DNA of 37,213 bases from Thermoproteota archaeon (GTDB lineage: Archaea; Korarchaeota; Korarchaeia; B14-G2). Location of the stretch: NCBI GenBank assembly GCA_003661385.1, contig QMWA01000003.1, positions 1 through 37,213 of the forward strand. Reading direction: 5' to 3'. Both the position numbers and the translations under genes were made by a program. Shown here one piece after another: positions 9,684-18,716 of the stretch (the stretch's first letter is position 1; each line of letters begins with the position of its first letter). Under the pieces are notes generated by a model, which saw nothing but the letters and a program-made list of their open reading frames with translations, was not told where the DNA came from and did no database searches.

Positions 9684-10256
9684 TTGCCGCAGGTGGTCGA
9701 GATAAGGTGGCATGGCCGTGGTGGCCAAGGGCTTGTTGTTGCAAGTGAGATACTAGCTGAAGCATGCTTCTTAGAAGGTAAGTGGGCTCAGTCATTTCCA
9801 TTCTTTGGCGCAGAGAGGAGAGGAGCGCCAGTTCAGGCATTCACTAGAGTGTCTAGCTCACCAATCCACATAAGGAGCATGGTATATAACCCAGATATCG
9901 TGGTTGTCCTGGATCCCGTGATATATGGGGTTATCAGAGTGTCCGAGGGCCTAAAGCCAGGTGGCTTAATAGTAGCCAACTCGCATTTCTCCCCAAGTGA
10001 GCTAAAGTCTGAGATGTCGCTGAGCAACTGCAGGGTAGCTACTCTCGATGCGGTTAAGATAGCAACAGAGCTGGGCCTGACCGTAGCCGGCCTTGTTGTT
10101 CCAAATACCGCGATGCTAGGAGCACTTGTCAAGGCATCCAACCTAGCTAAGCTAGAGTCGGTGGTTAAGGCTATCCAGAGAAGATGGTCCGGAAAGCTGC
10201 TTGAGAAGAATCTAGAGGCTGTCAAGAGAGGGTATGATGAAGTCAAGCTTGGATAA
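9684..10256 (+). CDS. 2-oxoacid:ferredoxin oxidoreductase gamma subunit (PorG/KorC-like), standalone
   Basis: WHGRGGQGLVVASEILAEA, ERRGAPVQAFTRVSSSPIHIRS and NPDIVVVLDP are typical of the family. TTG start. Confidence 0.88.
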   Translation: MPQVVEIRWHGRGGQGLVVASEILAEACFLEGKWAQSFPFFGAERRGAPVQAFTRVSSSPIHIRSMVYNPDIVVVLDPVIYGVIRVSEGLKPGGLIVANSHFSPSELKSEMSLSNCRVATLDAVKIATELGLTVAGLVVPNTAMLGALVKASNLAKLESVVKAIQRRWSGKLLEKNLEAVKRGYDEVKLG

Positions 10257-10935
10257 AAAAGTTATAGCAGTGATACCTGCATATAACGAGGAGGAGAATG
10301 TTGGAGACCTGATTAAGGAGACCTCCCCATATGTCGACTTCACTATAGTAGTAGATGACGGGTCTACTGACAGAACATGTGATGTAGCTAAGAGAGCTGG
10401 GGGGATTGTGCTACAACACTCGAGAAACATGGGTAAGGGGGCTGCGCTGAAGACGGGCATTAGAAGAGCTCTTGAGCTTGACGCTGACATCATAGTGACT
10501 ATAGACGGAGATGGCCAATACAGTCCTATGGAGATACCGAAGCTTGTTGCGAAGCTAGAGGAGGGATATGACCTTGTAGTCGGCTGTAGGAGGCTTAGCG
10601 GCGAGATGCCCCTCGTCAGAAGGCTCTCAAACCTCATCTCGTCAGCGATCCTGAGGGTACTGTTTAGGATCCCAGTTAAGGACACTCAATGCGGCCTCAG
10701 GGCTTTTACAAGAAGTGCTCTCGAGCAAGTGCCGATACGTGAGTCTGGTTACCTAGTTGAAAGCCAGGTTCTAGTTGATGCTGTAAGAAGTAAGCTAAGA
10801 GTAGGTGAGATACCAGTTACCGTATCCTACTCCGGGGTGAAGTCAAAGATAAAGCCCGTTAGAGAGACTCTTCTATTTACTCTATTTATTCTCAGGGAGA
10901 TACTTCGTGCCCTCCGCCTCAAGCTTGCCCAGTAA
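10234..10935 (+). CDS. Family 2 glycosyltransferase, dolichyl-phosphate mannose synthase (DPM1)-like
   Basis: VIPAYNEEENVGDLI, VVDDGSTDRT, GKGAALKTGIRRA, IVTIDGDGQYSP, DTQCGLRAFTR. Confidence 0.9.
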   Translation: MMKSSLDKKVIAVIPAYNEEENVGDLIKETSPYVDFTIVVDDGSTDRTCDVAKRAGGIVLQHSRNMGKGAALKTGIRRALELDADIIVTIDGDGQYSPMEIPKLVAKLEEGYDLVVGCRRLSGEMPLVRRLSNLISSAILRVLFRIPVKDTQCGLRAFTRSALEQVPIRESGYLVESQVLVDAVRSKLRVGEIPVTVSYSGVKSKIKPVRETLLFTLFILREILRALRLKLAQ

Positions 10936-11158
10936 CCTTGTCTACAATCCTGCTGTATATATCAACTTTCTCCTCTCCTGGCATCACCTCCGTGGTATCA
11001 CTGAACCCACAGAACATGCATGCTACAACGGCCCTCCCCTCCTTCTTATCTATCTTCACTATAACTCCCTCTCTTTGGCATATTGGGCACGGATATATCG
11101 ACTTCGGCCTCCTTGGCCTCCTCCTGATTACGCGCTTCTTCTTCCTCCTTCCTCCCAA
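10919..11158 (-). CDS. Elf1-family transcription elongation factor
   Basis: Basic N-terminus (GGRRKKKRVIRRRPRRPK) and zinc ribbon YPCPICQREGVIVKID...AVVACMFCGF. TTG start. Confidence 0.82.
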   Translation of the reverse strand: MGGRRKKKRVIRRRPRRPKSIYPCPICQREGVIVKIDKKEGRAVVACMFCGFSDTTEVMPGEEKVDIYSRIVDKVTGQA

Positions 11159-11222
11159 GCTGCTCCCCCTTTATACTCGCTGGGGGTAAGCTAAAAAAGT
11201 TAGGCTACAAAGCCACTTAGAC

Positions 11223-14200
11223 ATGAGTTACTTCAAGTCTATTGAAGACGGTGTCCTGGAAGCATACTCTATTGCATCTAAAGCTAGAGAGAGGGGGCTA
11301 GACCCAGATACCAAGGTTGAATGCTATATTGCCAACGAGGTGCCAGAGAGGATAGGGTTGATCTTTGGCCGCAGTGAACTTAAGGAGATCGTCAAGAGAG
11401 CTCTAAGTGAGGCTGAAAGCAAGTATGAAGCTGCATTTCTGTCAGCAGAGTATGTGCTAAGGAGGCTTCTTCCAGAGCTTGAGCCACATGAGGCTATGGA
11501 AATTGCTACCAAAGTAGGTCTCACAGTGATGACTGACTGCACTGTCTCAGCTGCCATAGAGGGCATACATGAGGTCAGGATCAAGTACAACACAGATAGA
11601 TCGATGTATGCGGCAATATACTACTCTGGTCCAATAAGGACAGCTGGTGCAACAGAGGGTGCTTTATCCGTTGTTCTCCTTGATGTCCTCAGGAGGAAGA
11701 TAGGGTTAGAGAGCTTTCAGCCTACAGAGGAGCATGTAGGCAGGTATGTTGAGGAAGTTCTGCTGTACAAGCGTTACGAGAGTGTACAGTACACTGCATC
11801 AAAGCCAGCTGACATAGAGAAGCTATGCAGGAGGCTTCCAGTGGAGGTAACTGGCCCTCCAACGCATAACATCGAGGTTGTCGCATACAGAGACGTGTAC
11901 AATGTAGAGACCAACAGGCTTAGAGGTGGAGCGGTGCTTGTGATAAACGACTGCCTTTTACAAAAAGCCGCTAAGCTGCTTAAAGTCCTCTCTGAACTAA
12001 ATGTAAGTGGATGGGAGTGGCTCAAGGAGCTCACGCACACCCCTAAGGAGCACAGCACACATCATGCTTCTCCGGTAATTTACCCGAAGAGAGCGTACTT
12101 AGAAGATGTGGTCTTAGGGAGGCCTGTTTTCTCTCTGCCACTAAGGAAGGGCGGGTTCAGGCTGAGGTATGGGAGAGCTAGGAACACAGGGCTAGCTGCA
12201 ATTGGTATGCACCCCGCGACCATGGCCATATACAAGGGATTCATAGCTGTAGGCACTCAGCTTCGGGTAGAAAGGCCAGGCAAGAGCGCCATAGTCATGC
12301 CAGTAGACACAATTGAAGGTCCGGTAGTTCTGCTAAAGGATGGTAGTGTTGTAAGGCTAGAAAGCTATGAAGCCGCCGCTAAGATAGCTCCAGATGTGGA
12401 GAAAGTGCTGTTCAGCGGTGACATGCTAATAGCATATGGAGAGTTCCTAGAGAACAATACGGTGCTGCTTCCATCAGGGTACTGCGAGGAGTGGTGGGCT
12501 GAAGAGCTGAAGGCAAAGGTGAGCAAGCTACAGGAGTACCCTGCAGCAGTCAAGTTCATATTAAAAGACCCTCTAAGGTACCGGCCACCAATCGACCTAG
12601 CCATCGAGCTGAGCCTAAAGCTAGGCATCCCTCTACACCCATATTACACCCTCCTATGGAGCCACATCACAGTTTCAGACTTAGAATACCTATCCAAAGC
12701 AATACACAAGGCATTTCCTGCCTTACCAGCTACATATGCTGAAAACCTCGAGTTAGAGCTTCCACTCGATAAGAAGCTCAAGAAGATCTTAGAAGCAATC
12801 TGCTGCCCACATAAGCTAAGTGAGGGCAAGATAGTAGTGGACCCCCCCTGGTCAATAGTACTACTTGTCTCAGTTGCGAGGTACAGGAGGGGTGTGCTCT
12901 CAAAGTTCAGAGAATTTGAGACTATAGACGCTCTCAATGAGATTTCTCTTGTACCACAGAGGGCTAAGGCTACATTCTACATAGGGGCCAGAATGGGGCG
13001 ACCGGAGAAAGCTAAGCCCAGAGTGATGAAGAAGGTCAACGTCCTTTTTCCAGTCGGTGTCCAGAAGGGCAGATCTAGGAGGATAGCTTCATCAATGGAG
13101 TCTCCTGCACCAGTAGATGTCTATAACGGAATCTGCCCGAAATGCGGCGAGCAATCGCCATACTCCTTCTGCTTAAAGTGTGGAACCAGAGTAAAGCCGA
13201 TTCGGGTGTGCCCAGTTTGCAGAAAGGAGGTTAAAGACTTATGTGAGGAGCATAAGGTCCCTGGGGTTACATATCAGAGAAGAAAGCTTGATGTCAGCAG
13301 CCTGATTACAAGAGCATCCAAGAGGGTGGAGGTTCCTCTAGACAGCGTGCTAGACACACTTAGAGGAGTAGAGGGGCTTATGAACAGGGACAAAATGCCT
13401 GAGCTCATTGAGAAGGGGCTGCTAAGAGCGAAGCACGGTGTCTATGTGTTCAAAGACGGTACATGCCGCTTTGACTCCACAGATGCGCCCCTCACACACT
13501 TTAAGCCATCTGAGATAGGAGTGAGCGTTGAAAAGCTACGTGAACTCGGGTATACACATGATATCGATGGCAGCCCCCTCAAGAGAAGCGATCAGATGTT
13601 AGAGCTGAAGCCACAAGACGTGATACTGCCGAGAGAGGCAGGCGAGTACCTGCTTAGAGTAGCTAACTTCGTGGACGACCTACTCGTGAAGCTATACAAT
13701 CTACCTCCCTTTTACAATGCCAGGAAGCCAGAGGACCTGATAGGGCATATCTGCCTCACGATGGCTCCTCACACCTTCACAGCTATAGCATGCAGGATCA
13801 TAGGGTATACTCCAGCTAGAGCTGTGTTTGCACACCCCTTGATCCATGCAGCCAAGAGAAGGAACTGCGATGGAGACGAGGACTCGGTAATGCTTGCCTT
13901 AGATGTCTTCCTGAACTTCTCAAGGTCATACATACCAGACAAGACTGGTGGCATAGAAGACGTCCCACTGTTTATAGTAACTAGAATAGACCCTAATACT
14001 GTCGATGATGAGGTCTATAACGTAGATGCTGTTTGCAAGTATCCTCTTGAGTTCTATAAGGCTGCAGCGAAGTTCATGCATCCGAAGTCTGTGAGGAGTC
14101 TGTTGTCAACGTTTGAAGACGTGTATGTGCAGGGAAAAGGCCGCCCTCTTTACACGCATGACACCAGCTGCTTCCACCATGGCATCTTGAGGTCAGCGTA

Positions 14201-14666
14201 CTCAAGTGGGGACGTAGCCTCCTCCACCAGCAGGGAGAAGATGGATAAGAAGCTAGAGATGCAGATGGAGATAGCAGAAAAATCCGTTGCCACGAGCCCT
14301 GGTGAGGTCGCTGCTCTAGTACTCAAGGCCCACATCTTGAAGGACATAATAGGCAATCTAAGGACTTACACTCAGCAAGCATTTCGCTGCCCTCTCTGTA
14401 ACACTAAGTTCAGCAGAATACCTCTCTCCGGGCTCTGCTCAAAGTGTGGTAGGCAGCTGATACCTACGACAAGTGTCGGTAGTATAGTGAAGTACTTGCA
14501 TCTAGCAAAAAAGCTCGTACAGGAGTATGATGTAGGAAGCTACCTCAAGCAGAGAGTTGAAATACTCGTGTCAGAGCTGAGCGAGCTCATATCAGAGGCC
14601 GAGGGAGTTGAAAAAATAAAGAGAGACCTATCACTTCAGTCCACTCTAGACCAGTTCATCCCATAG
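11223..14666 (+). CDS. polC: DNA polymerase II (PolD) large catalytic subunit DP2
   Basis: 1147 aa; YYSGPIRTAGATEGALSVV, CDGDEDSVMLALDVFLNFSRSYIPDKTGG, several zinc motifs. No intein. Confidence 0.97.
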   Translation: MSYFKSIEDGVLEAYSIASKARERGLDPDTKVECYIANEVPERIGLIFGRSELKEIVKRALSEAESKYEAAFLSAEYVLRRLLPELEPHEAMEIATKVGLTVMTDCTVSAAIEGIHEVRIKYNTDRSMYAAIYYSGPIRTAGATEGALSVVLLDVLRRKIGLESFQPTEEHVGRYVEEVLLYKRYESVQYTASKPADIEKLCRRLPVEVTGPPTHNIEVVAYRDVYNVETNRLRGGAVLVINDCLLQKAAKLLKVLSELNVSGWEWLKELTHTPKEHSTHHASPVIYPKRAYLEDVVLGRPVFSLPLRKGGFRLRYGRARNTGLAAIGMHPATMAIYKGFIAVGTQLRVERPGKSAIVMPVDTIEGPVVLLKDGSVVRLESYEAAAKIAPDVEKVLFSGDMLIAYGEFLENNTVLLPSGYCEEWWAEELKAKVSKLQEYPAAVKFILKDPLRYRPPIDLAIELSLKLGIPLHPYYTLLWSHITVSDLEYLSKAIHKAFPALPATYAENLELELPLDKKLKKILEAICCPHKLSEGKIVVDPPWSIVLLVSVARYRRGVLSKFREFETIDALNEISLVPQRAKATFYIGARMGRPEKAKPRVMKKVNVLFPVGVQKGRSRRIASSMESPAPVDVYNGICPKCGEQSPYSFCLKCGTRVKPIRVCPVCRKEVKDLCEEHKVPGVTYQRRKLDVSSLITRASKRVEVPLDSVLDTLRGVEGLMNRDKMPELIEKGLLRAKHGVYVFKDGTCRFDSTDAPLTHFKPSEIGVSVEKLRELGYTHDIDGSPLKRSDQMLELKPQDVILPREAGEYLLRVANFVDDLLVKLYNLPPFYNARKPEDLIGHICLTMAPHTFTAIACRIIGYTPARAVFAHPLIHAAKRRNCDGDEDSVMLALDVFLNFSRSYIPDKTGGIEDVPLFIVTRIDPNTVDDEVYNVDAVCKYPLEFYKAAAKFMHPKSVRSLLSTFEDVYVQGKGRPLYTHDTSCFHHGILRSAYSSGDVASSTSREKMDKKLEMQMEIAEKSVATSPGEVAALVLKAHILKDIIGNLRTYTQQAFRCPLCNTKFSRIPLSGLCSKCGRQLIPTTSVGSIVKYLHLAKKLVQEYDVGSYLKQRVEILVSELSELISEAEGVEKIKRDLSLQSTLDQFIP

Positions 14667-16182
14667 GTGTACCAAGCTTCTCAAGAGGCTCTCCTGCTAT
14701 GAACCTCTTTATCGCGGTTTTCAGCTCATCTACGTGCACTCTGACCTGGGCCATTGTGTCTCTGTCTCTCAGTGTCACTGTTTTATCCTCAAGCGTCTGG
14801 TAGTCGACTGTCACACATACAGGAGTGCCTATCTCATCCATTCTCCTATATCTCCTGCCTATACTGCCAGATTCGTCATAGAATGCCTCAAAATCCTCGA
14901 GAAGGGTACCATATATTTCTGAGGCAGCTTTGATGAGCTCAGGCTTGTTTACAAGAGGGAAGACAGCTACATCTATTGGAGCAAGCCTCCTGGGAAGCTT
15001 TTCGACCACCCTTTCACCTTCCCTCCTGTAGTTCAAGAGAAGCAAATGGAGGATAAGCCTGTCTATGCCTATTGAAGGTTCATACATGTGTGGTACTATG
15101 CTTTGCTTTCTCTTCTCGCTGTACAACTTAAGTTCTCTGCCTGACAGCCTAGAGTGCCCTATCACATCATGGTCTGTTCTATACGCGTTGTTAACGACCT
15201 CAACCCACCCTAAATCCTCACTGTATATCTGCAAGTCCCAGTGTGCTCTAGCATAATGTGCTCTCTCATGCTCGTTTAGCTCGTAGTAGCGTACTTTCTC
15301 AAGTGGGAACCCGTAGTCTTCCGTCATTAGCTTCTGGTATAAGGCTAGCCAGTAGGTGACGAGCTTATTTATGGTATACCCTTCTTCAAGCGCTTCCTCA
15401 CAAGTCATTTCAACTACTTCTCCTGCTTCCCTTGCGTAAGCTGGAAGAAACCTAAGTCTGTACTTCCTCACAGACTCGAATTTATTATCATAATCTGGGT
15501 ACTCTGGGTCAAAAAATATCTGTACTTCTGCCATGTTGAACTCTCTGGTTCTAATCAGCCCGTGTCTTGGGGATATCTCGTTTCTGAATGCTTTACCAAC
15601 CTGGCATATGACTAGCGGCAGCTTGTTCCTAGCTATCTGCTGTAGCCTCCTTATCTCTACTACGGAACTCTGCGTTGTTTCTGGCCTTAAGTACGCTATG
15701 TCCTTTCCAGTTGCTCCTATTCTCATTTCGAACATCAAGTTAAACCTCCTTACTTCAGAGAACTCGCTGCTACCGCAGTACGGGCACTTAACCATCTTTT
15801 CTACTATCAGCTTATACAACTCCTCTTCGCTTAAGCCTTCTAGGCCAGTTAGCCCAGCTTGCTCCTCTAACAGCATGTCCGCTCTGTGTCTGCGGTGGCA
15901 TTTCAAGCACTCCACCAGCTTATCATTGAAGTGCTTGGTGTGTCCTGATGCCTCGAAGACGCTGCCTGGAGATATGCATGTCGAGTCTAGCTCGACTCCT
16001 TCTTCTCTCCTGACTATTTTCTCTCTCCAGAGCTCTATAACCTTGTTCTTCATCTTAACTCCGAGGGGCCCATACACCCAGAGTCCTGCTGGTGCATCAG
16101 AGTATACATCACGGAAACCTTGCCAGAAGAAGCCTCTTCTAGCTGCCATCTCCATTACTTCATCCAGAGCCATGGTGAACAC
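14656..16182 (-). CDS. glyS: Glycyl-tRNA synthetase
   Basis: RRGFFWQGFRDVYSDAPAGLWVYGPLGVKMKNKV, FEASGHTKHFND, FRNEISPRHGLIRTREFNMAEVQIFFDP, PHMYEPSIGIDRLI. Confidence 0.96.
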   Translation of the reverse strand: MFTMALDEVMEMAARRGFFWQGFRDVYSDAPAGLWVYGPLGVKMKNKVIELWREKIVRREEGVELDSTCISPGSVFEASGHTKHFNDKLVECLKCHRRHRADMLLEEQAGLTGLEGLSEEELYKLIVEKMVKCPYCGSSEFSEVRRFNLMFEMRIGATGKDIAYLRPETTQSSVVEIRRLQQIARNKLPLVICQVGKAFRNEISPRHGLIRTREFNMAEVQIFFDPEYPDYDNKFESVRKYRLRFLPAYAREAGEVVEMTCEEALEEGYTINKLVTYWLALYQKLMTEDYGFPLEKVRYYELNEHERAHYARAHWDLQIYSEDLGWVEVVNNAYRTDHDVIGHSRLSGRELKLYSEKRKQSIVPHMYEPSIGIDRLILHLLLLNYRREGERVVEKLPRRLAPIDVAVFPLVNKPELIKAASEIYGTLLEDFEAFYDESGSIGRRYRRMDEIGTPVCVTVDYQTLEDKTVTLRDRDTMAQVRVHVDELKTAIKRFIAGEPLEKLGTPMG

Positions 16183-16500
16183 CTAGACTGGCGGGCATAT
16201 GCATGGGTTAGACTTACACTTAGGGCATGTATTAGAGTACCTGCTCATAAAGGCTGTCTCTAAGTCTATTCCAAGGAGGCTTGACACACTGAGAAGCCAA
16301 GCTAGCGTGTCGGCTAGCTCTCTGCTCATCTCAGAGCTGTCTCCTCCTCTTAGGGCTCTAGCTAGCTCTCCAACTTCCTCTACCAAATGTATGAACGTCC
16401 TGTTCACGCCTCTTCTCTTGTCTCTCTCTCCGTATATCTCAGTTATCATCTGCTGCATCTCTGAGAGCTTCATCTGTCTCACACTCACATGAAAGCCCAC
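16183..16500 (-). CDS. MazG-like nucleotide pyrophosphohydrolase with Cys-rich C-terminus
   Basis: RTFIHLVEEVGELARALRGGDSSEMSRELADTLAWLLSVSSLLGIDLETAF plus CPKCKSNPCIC. The start is probably an internal ATG (MKLSEMQQM) downstream of the Sec61-beta stop. Confidence 0.8.
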   Translation of the reverse strand: MGFHVSVRQMKLSEMQQMITEIYGERDKRRGVNRTFIHLVEEVGELARALRGGDSSEMSRELADTLAWLLSVSSLLGIDLETAFMSRYSNTCPKCKSNPCICPPV

Positions 16501-16652
16501 AGTATGATCTCAGCTAGCACTACAACTAGGGTCATTATCAGAGGAACGTATGGTGGAACCTTTACTCCTCCAGCTTCCTCTCCTGCGAATGATAACAGCC
16601 CTGCACTCGTAGCGGGTAGAAACTCTCTCTTCTTCTTTCTAGATCTTGACAT
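16485..16652 (-). CDS. secG: Preprotein translocase subunit Sec61-beta (SecG), absent from the ORF track
   Basis: Manual translation: MSRSRKKKREFLPATSAGLLSFAGEEAGGVKVPPYVPLIMTLVVVLAEIILWAFM* (55 aa). PATSAGLLSFAGEE..G.KV.P plus one TM helix matches archaeal Sec61-beta. Confidence 0.88.
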   Translation of the reverse strand: MSRSRKKKREFLPATSAGLLSFAGEEAGGVKVPPYVPLIMTLVVVLAEIILWAFM

Positions 16653-16693
16653 GCTCTACCCCATTAAGGCCTGGCTGCACTGGGTTAAATCCC

Positions 16694-17176
16694 TTACACC
16701 TGCTCTATAATCACTGATGGGCTTTCATAGAACGTTGATAAAGAGACTATAGTATGCGTTGTCACTACCGAAGGTATCCTTAAGATCTTCCACACCAGCG
16801 ACTGGAGCGCTCTCCTGTCTTCAACATAAGCTTTGATGAGCAAGTCGTACTCTCCTGTTATCTCATGGACTTCTAGTATGGAAGATGGATCCAGGCTTGA
16901 GATCTTCTTTGCGACATCAGGTGTAGCTCCTGCCTCGGTTTTGACAAATATGAAGACTAAAAGGCTTTTTCCCAGCTTCTCGTGGTTGAGAATCGCAGTA
17001 TACCTTATTATGTACCCCTCGCTCTCTAGCCACTTTACCCTCTTCAGTACTCCAGCTATTGACATTCCTACCTTCTTTGCTATCTCAGTGTATTTTAGTC
17101 TAGCGTTTTTCACGAGAAGAGAGAGGATAATCCTCTCCCTCTTGCTGAGCTTGTCCCCCTTACTCCTACGCGGCAC
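16694..17176 (-). CDS. Lrp/AsnC-family transcriptional regulator
   Basis: N-terminal HTH (RERIILSLLVKNARLKYTEIAKKVGMSIAGVLKRVKWLESEGYI) and RAM-like domain (VHEITGEYDLLIKAYVED). GTG start. Confidence 0.92.
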   Translation of the reverse strand: MPRRSKGDKLSKRERIILSLLVKNARLKYTEIAKKVGMSIAGVLKRVKWLESEGYIIRYTAILNHEKLGKSLLVFIFVKTEAGATPDVAKKISSLDPSSILEVHEITGEYDLLIKAYVEDRRALQSLVWKILRIPSVVTTHTIVSLSTFYESPSVIIEQV

Positions 17177-17250
17177 ACTGTCACCTTCATATCATGCTCT
17201 TATGTAACTGTCAAAATAATGTCTAGATAAATGTTTTTGCATACATTAAG

Positions 17251-17276
17251 TTAACTCTTATTAAGATAGAGGTTAA
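17251..17276. promoter_or_regulatory. Imperfect inverted repeat TTAACTCT-N9-AGAGGTTAA, candidate operator
   Basis: Sequence ttaactcttattaagatagaggttaa lies in the divergent gap between the Lrp-like gene and rps8e; the arms match apart from a one-base offset. Confidence 0.35.
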
Positions 17277-17350
17277 GAATAGGACGCCGCGTTTACCAGA
17301 GTGCTTCATGTAGCTTTACCGCGATCTTTTAATAATCTGCTCCTCTAGCA

Positions 17351-17776
17351 GTGTGGGCAGAGAGCATGTACTACCACGGTCGAGTAGTACCCGGTGGGCG
17401 TACGCCAACAGGAGCTAAGATACCGTATATCAGAAAGAAGAGGAAGAGAGAGCTTGGGAGACCACCTGCTGAGACCGTGGTAGGAGAGCTTAAGGTAAAG
17501 AGACAGCGAGTAAGAGGAGGAGGTATCAAGCTTAAGCTTCTCTCAGTAGACTTCGCAAACGTAGCCATACCCAGTGAGGGGAGATCTGTTCGGGCTAAAA
17601 TCCTTCGAGTAATAGGTAACCCAGCAAACCCTGACTATAACCGCAGAGGAGTAATCACACGCGGAGCTATAATAGAAACTGAGGTTGGGAAGGCAAGAGT
17701 TGTCTCTAGACCTGGACAGCATGGTATTGTCAACGCGGTTTTAGTAGAAGGTGCAGAGAGTGAGAAGAAGAGATAG
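17351..17776 (+). CDS. rps8e: Ribosomal protein eS8
   Basis: GRPPAETVVGELKVKRQRVRGGGIKLKLL, NPANPDYNRRGVITRGAIIETEVGKARVVSRPGQHGIVNAVL. ATG at 17366 (MYYHGR) is the likelier start. Confidence 0.94.
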   Translation: MWAESMYYHGRVVPGGRTPTGAKIPYIRKKRKRELGRPPAETVVGELKVKRQRVRGGGIKLKLLSVDFANVAIPSEGRSVRAKILRVIGNPANPDYNRRGVITRGAIIETEVGKARVVSRPGQHGIVNAVLVEGAESEKKR

Positions 17777-18038
17777 GCTGGTCTTATACCCATGCTACTT
17801 TAATCGCAGCTTGAGTAGAAGTGAAGGCCGCCGAGTTCCATTGAGCCTTGCTGTTAAAAATCCATCTGCTGAGTCCATTTTCAGAGCTGCCGAGAAGCTA
17901 GGGTTAGACCCAGTACTGCAGAAGGACAAACACCACCCTGCTAGATGGTTTTACAGAGAAGGCCGTGTGCTGGTTAAGAAAATAGATAGGAAAACCAAGG
18001 TCATAAGGGCCATAGCAGAGGAGCTAAAGAGGTCTTAG
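17751..18038 (+). CDS. srp19: Signal recognition particle 19 kDa protein
   Basis: LVLYPCYFNRSLSRSEGRRVPLSLAVKNPSAESIFRAAEKLGLDP...HPARWFYREGRVLV. Confidence 0.92.
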   Translation: MQRVRRRDRLVLYPCYFNRSLSRSEGRRVPLSLAVKNPSAESIFRAAEKLGLDPVLQKDKHHPARWFYREGRVLVKKIDRKTKVIRAIAEELKRS

Positions 18039-18039
18039 C

Positions 18040-18297
18040 TTGAAGAGGCTAGGTATAATACTCCACATAACCCCTTCCAGGAACTTCATTGTCAAGCTTG
18101 AGTTCACTCCAGAACATGACCTAAGGGGGGCAAAAGTTGTTGTTGAGGATATGACGGTTCTTGGTGTTGTAAAAGACATAATAGGCCCTGTAGCATCACC
18201 TCTCCTGGTGGTAGGCTGCTCTAGGGATATAGCTTCGCCTGAAAACTTTAAGGGTAAGGTTGCCTACTTAATCGAAGAAGAAGATCTACCGTACTAG
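18040..18297 (+). CDS. gar1: H/ACA RNP protein Gar1
   Basis: Small beta-barrel protein with VVEDMTVLGVVKDIIGPVASPLLVV, the Gar1 signature. TTG start. Confidence 0.85.
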   Translation: MKRLGIILHITPSRNFIVKLEFTPEHDLRGAKVVVEDMTVLGVVKDIIGPVASPLLVVGCSRDIASPENFKGKVAYLIEEEDLPY

Positions 18298-18305
18298 GTG
18301 ATTCA

Positions 18306-18716
18306 ATGGTAGATGACCCACTAGCTAATGTAATATGTGAGATGTTGTCTGACAGAAAGGATAGTTGGATGAACATTTCAGAGCTTGTTGAAAGGCTTAG
18401 AGGCCACATTGACACCAGGATGCTGCGGAGTGGGCACTTAGAGAGTGTGCTAAAGCGGCTTGCAAAACGGAATATAATAGCAATCAGGTATGATAAACAC
18501 GGAAAGATGGTTAAGGTGAGCTTAACTCAGCCAGCAAACCGGTCAGAACTTGAGAAGATAGTGGGAGATGACATAGGTGTCCTCCTAGAAGTTCCATGCT
18601 TCTCATGCCCAGATCTATACAGGTGTTTAGAGGAAGACCTATGGATTGAGTGCAGAAGTCTAAACGAGTACCTAGTTAGGGAAGAAGAGCAGCCCATACT
18701 ACCTAAGAAGTTCTAG
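18306..18716 (+). CDS. Probable TFE-beta / RPC34 (hRPC39)-like winged-helix Fe-S transcription factor
   Basis: Winged-helix-like N-terminus and C-terminal CFSCPDLYRCLEEDLWIECRSLNEYL (C-x2-C-x5-C-x8-C), resembling the RPC39 C-terminal Fe-S motif. Confidence 0.72.
   Translation: MVDDPLANVICEMLSDRKDSWMNISELVERLRGHIDTRMLRSGHLESVLKRLAKRNIIAIRYDKHGKMVKVSLTQPANRSELEKIVGDDIGVLLEVPCFSCPDLYRCLEEDLWIECRSLNEYLVREEEQPILPKKF

Noticed and set aside
16489-16710. Plus-strand 73-aa ORF in the ORF track.
   Set aside because: It is antisense to the better-supported Sec61-beta gene.
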